Origin: Bactericera cockerelli
Taxonomy: Eukaryota; Arthropoda; Insecta; Hemiptera; Triozidae
Direction: 5' to 3'
DNA: 64,000 nucleotides
Assembly: GCA_024516035.1 (NCBI GenBank)
Contig: CM044964.1
Span: forward strand, 14,810,449-14,874,448
This document shows positions 60,593 to 64,000 of the stretch, one piece after another. A program made the translations under genes and the position numbers. Position 1 is the first letter of the stretch; every line of letters starts with the position of its first letter. Below the pieces are notes generated by a model. That model worked only from the letters and a program-made list of their open reading frames with translations. It had not been told where the DNA came from and made no database searches.

Positions 60593-62251
60593 GTAGGACA
60601 TGGGACACTACAAGATCAAGTGTCCGGAGAGTACAGGTAGGACATGGGACACTACAAGATCAAGTGTCCGGAGAGTACAGGTAGGACATGGGACACTACA
60701 AGATCAAGTGTCCGGAGAGTACAGGTAGGACATGGGACACTACAAGATCAAGTGTCCGGAGAGTACAGGTAGGACATGGGACACTACAAGATCAAGTGTC
60801 CGGAGAGTACAGGTAGGACATGGGACACTACAAGATCAAGTGTCCGGAGAGTACAGGTAGGACATGGGACACTACAAGATCAAGTGTCCGGAGAGTACAG
60901 GTAGGACATGGGACACTACAAGATCAAGTGTCCGGAGAGTACAGGTAGGACATGGGACACTACAAGATCAAGTGTCCGGAGAGTACAGGTAGGACATGGG
61001 ACACTACAAGATCAAGTGTCCGGAGAGTACAGGTAGGACATGGGACACTACAAGATCAAGTGTCCGGAGAGTACAGGTAGGACATGGGACACTACAAGAT
61101 CAAGTGTCCGGAGAGTACAGGTAGGACATGGGACACTACAAGATCAAGTGTCCGGAGAGTACAGGTAGGACATGGGACACTACAAGATCAAGTGTCCGGA
61201 GAGTACAGGTAGGACATGGGACACTACAAGATCAAGTGTCCGGAGAGTACAGGTAGGACATGGGACACTACAAGATCAAGTGTCCGGAGAGTACAGGTAG
61301 GACATGGGACACTACAAGATCAAGTGTCCGGAGAGTACAGGTAGGACATGGGACACTACAAGATCAAGTGTCCGGAGAGTACAGGTAGGACATGGGACAC
61401 TACAAGATCAAGTGTCCGGAGAGTACAGGTAGGACATGGGACACTACAAGATCAAGTGTCCGGAGAGTACAGGTAGGACATGGGACACTACAAGATCAAG
61501 TGTCCGGAGAGTACAGGTAGGACATGGGACACTACAAGATCAAGTGTCCGGAGAGTACAGGTAGGACATGGGACACTACAAGATCAAGTGTCCGGAGAGT
61601 ACAGGTAGGACATGGGACACTACAAGATCAAGTGTCCGGAGAGTACAGGTAGGACATGGGACACTACAAGATCAAGTGTCCGGAGAGTACAGGTAGGACA
61701 TGGGACACTACAAGATCAAGTGTCCGGAGAGTATAGGTAGGACATGGGACACTACAAGATCAAGTGTCCGGAGAGTACAGGTAGGACATGGGACACTACA
61801 AGATCAAGTGTCCGGAGAGTACAGGTAGGACATGGGACACTACAAGATCAAGTGTCCGGAGAGTACAGGTAGGACATGGGACACAACAAGATCAAGGGTC
61901 TGGAGAGTACAGGTAGCACATGGGACACTACAAGATCAAGTGTCCGGAGAGTACAGGTAGGACATGGGACACTACAAGATCAAGTGTCCGGAGAGTACAG
62001 GTAGGACATGGGACACTACAAGATCAAGTGTCCGGAGAGTACAGGTAGGACATGGGACACTACAAGATCAAGTGTCCGGAGAGTACAGGTAGGACATGGG
62101 ACACTACAAGATCAAGTGTCCGGAGAGTACAGGTAGGACATGGGACACTACAAGATCAAGTGTCCGGAGAGTACAGGTAGGACATGGGACACTACAAGAT
62201 CAAGTGTCCGGAGAGTACAGGTAGGAGGACATGGGACACTACAATCCACTA

Positions 62252-62375
62252 CTACACTACAATTTATCCCATAAAATATATAAGACCTGTTTGACTGCTG
62301 GAGTAAAGGGACTTTTCAGTCTTACCTCGGCAGTATAAACAAGGTATATTCTATTCTATTCTATTCTATTCTAAA
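62252..62375 (+). mobile_element. Short inserted element with (attct)n tail inside the 44-bp array
   Basis: About 120 bp ending in (attct)n interrupts one unit of the array. A second copy lies at 12538-12642 with the same body (gtttgactgctggagtaaag) and the same tail. That makes it a dispersed, SINE-like repeat. It inserted after the array had formed. Confidence 0.8.
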
Positions 62376-63413
62376 AGATCAAGTGTCCGGAGAGTACAGG
62401 TAGGAGGACATGGGACACTACAAGATCAAGTGTCCGGAGAGTACAGTTAGGACATGGGACACTACAAGATCAAGTGTCCGGAGAGTACAGGTAGGACATG
62501 GGACACTACAAGATCAAGTGTCCGGAGAGTACAGGTAGGACATGGGACACTACAAGATCAAGTGTCCGGAGAGTACAGGTAGGACATGGGACACTACAAG
62601 ATCAAGTGTCCGGAGAGTACAGGTAGGACATGGGACACTACAAGATCAAGTGTCCGGAGAGTACAGGTAGGACATGGGACACTACAAGATCAAGTGTCCG
62701 GAGAGTACAGGTAGGACATGGGACACTACAAGATCAAGTGTCCGGAGAGTACAGGTAGGACATGGGACACTACAAGATCAAGTGTCCGGAGAGTACAGGT
62801 AGGACATGGGACACTACAAGATCAAGTGTCCGAAGAGTACAGGTAGGACATGGGACACTACAAGATCAAGTGTCCGGAGAGTACAGGTAGGACATGGGAC
62901 ACTACAAGATCAAGTGTCCGGAGAGTACAGGTAGGACATGGGACACTACAAGATCAAGTGTCCGGAGAGTACAGGTACGACATGGGACACTACAAGATCA
63001 AGTGTCCGGAGAGTACAGGTAGGACATGGGACACTAACAGATCAAGTGCCCGGAGAGTACAGGTAAGACATGGGACACTACAAGATCAAGTGTCCGGAGA
63101 GTACAGGTAGGACATGGGACACTACAAGATCAAGTGTCCGGAGAGTACAGGTAGGACATGGGACACTACAAGATCAAGTGTCCGGAGAGTACAGGTAGGA
63201 CATGGGACACTACAAGATCAAGTGTCCGGAGAGTACAGGTACGACATGGGACACTACTCGAATTGGCTACTACAACTACTACGAAAGTTAGCACAGTTCT
63301 TGAATGAAACGTCTCTTTTTCTCTCAACACCATAACCACTGTTGGGAAATTAGTTAGACTTTGGTATTTCTTTTGCAGAAAAAATTGAGTCACAATTTTG
63401 TATACAAAGGTGT

Positions 63414-63550
63414 TTTTCACCTATCTCAGAAGCTTGATCGATGAGGCGGCGAACTTTTAACGTGGAGATTGGTGGTTCGAGTGAAGAGTTCGGTAAAAAT
63501 TTAGCAGTGTAAGCTTGACATTATGACAGTGATTAACACAAATATGATGA
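63414..63550 (+). mobile_element. SINE-B copy, diverged
   Basis: Head gaagcttgatcgatgaggcg and ggtggttcgagtg, body shortened. Confidence 0.8.
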
Positions 63551-63648
63551 ATTTTTACTTCCGATAATTTCTAACATCTCGGAAGTATAACTTCTGTATA
63601 ATTTTTTTTCGACGAATACAATACTTTCCTTATTATAGGATAAGGAAA

Positions 63649-63900
63649 GTTGTTGTTGTTGTTGTAGCCAGCTTGGCTACAGCTGGAGGGGTGAGTGATG
63701 GTCTCCAGCCAACTTTAGTTCAAAGTTGGCTCGTCCTGAACCACATATTTCTATGTGCGATCAACCATCATGAGGACTTGAACTTTTCTTTGTACGCCAT
63801 TAAACCCTTAGGAAACTGCAAGCTAGCTGGGCTTGTAAGGGTTGGCTAGTCTGTTCTCTGTTTATAGTCCTCTATAGCGAGACACTGGTCTTCTCCCTGT
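63649..63900 (+). repeat. SINE-F-like repeat copy
   Basis: Near-identical to the copy at 27844, beginning with (gtt)n directly after a palindromic family-Q end. Confidence 0.88.
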
Positions 63901-64000
63901 TTCTAATATTAGAACTATAAGGTAGGACATTAACTTCATTCTCTTTTTTTTTCTTGTATATTTGCTTGATCTTTTTGTTTTTCTTTATATTTCATTGTAT

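Noticed and set aside
62850..63335. Open frames in the 44-bp array
   Set aside because: They arise only because three units have no stop in some frames; they are not genes.

Overview
This window is AT-rich, intron-rich animal DNA dominated by short mobile elements. It fits an arthropod, most likely an insect and possibly a hemipteran, though the species cannot be fixed from sequence alone. Two protein-coding genes are cut into small, GC-richer exons. Exon limits were set by reading both strands for conserved protein, splice consensus and matching codon phase.

Minus strand, about 45.8 kb down to 3.3 kb: a DOCK1/myoblast-city-type Rac exchange factor (mbc-like). Twenty-four supported exons plus one candidate encode about 1,530 residues: an N-terminal linker, part of the DHR-1 (C2-like) domain, the armadillo-like middle, the DHR-2 catalytic domain and a basic, Ser-rich C-terminal tail. 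The SH3-containing start, about 110 residues of DHR-1 and the last exon were not found, and one DHR-2 exon lacks a single base.

Plus strand, 47.2 kb to at least 60.6 kb: a RecQ5-type DNA helicase with nine exons (about 633 residues): Ser/Lys-rich N-terminus, two RecA lobes (MPTGAGKS, DEAH, QESGRAGRDG), Cys zinc motif and the beginning of the RecQ5-specific region. It continues off the right edge. The two genes are head to head, with 1.4 kb between their first recognised exons.

The most unusual feature is that tandem or local duplications repeatedly start at exon-intron junctions. Nine of about 34 exons carry such copies, each with an exon fragment fused to a working-looking splice site. The extreme case is about 58 copies of a 44-bp unit at the RecQ5 exon-9 donor. 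Unit lengths of 18, 43, 44, 48-51, 54, 84 and about 163 bp show that these arose independently.

The introns hold at least nine SINE families (tRNA-headed families plus one derived from 5S rRNA), a 1.6-kb Tc1-like transposon, a hAT-like and a PIF/Harbinger-like MITE with visible target duplications, remnants of LINEs with a restriction-like endonuclease, a jockey/CR1-like reverse-transcriptase fragment and several unclassified repeats. Many are nested, and some abut splice sites so that the SINE tail becomes the start or end of the intron.
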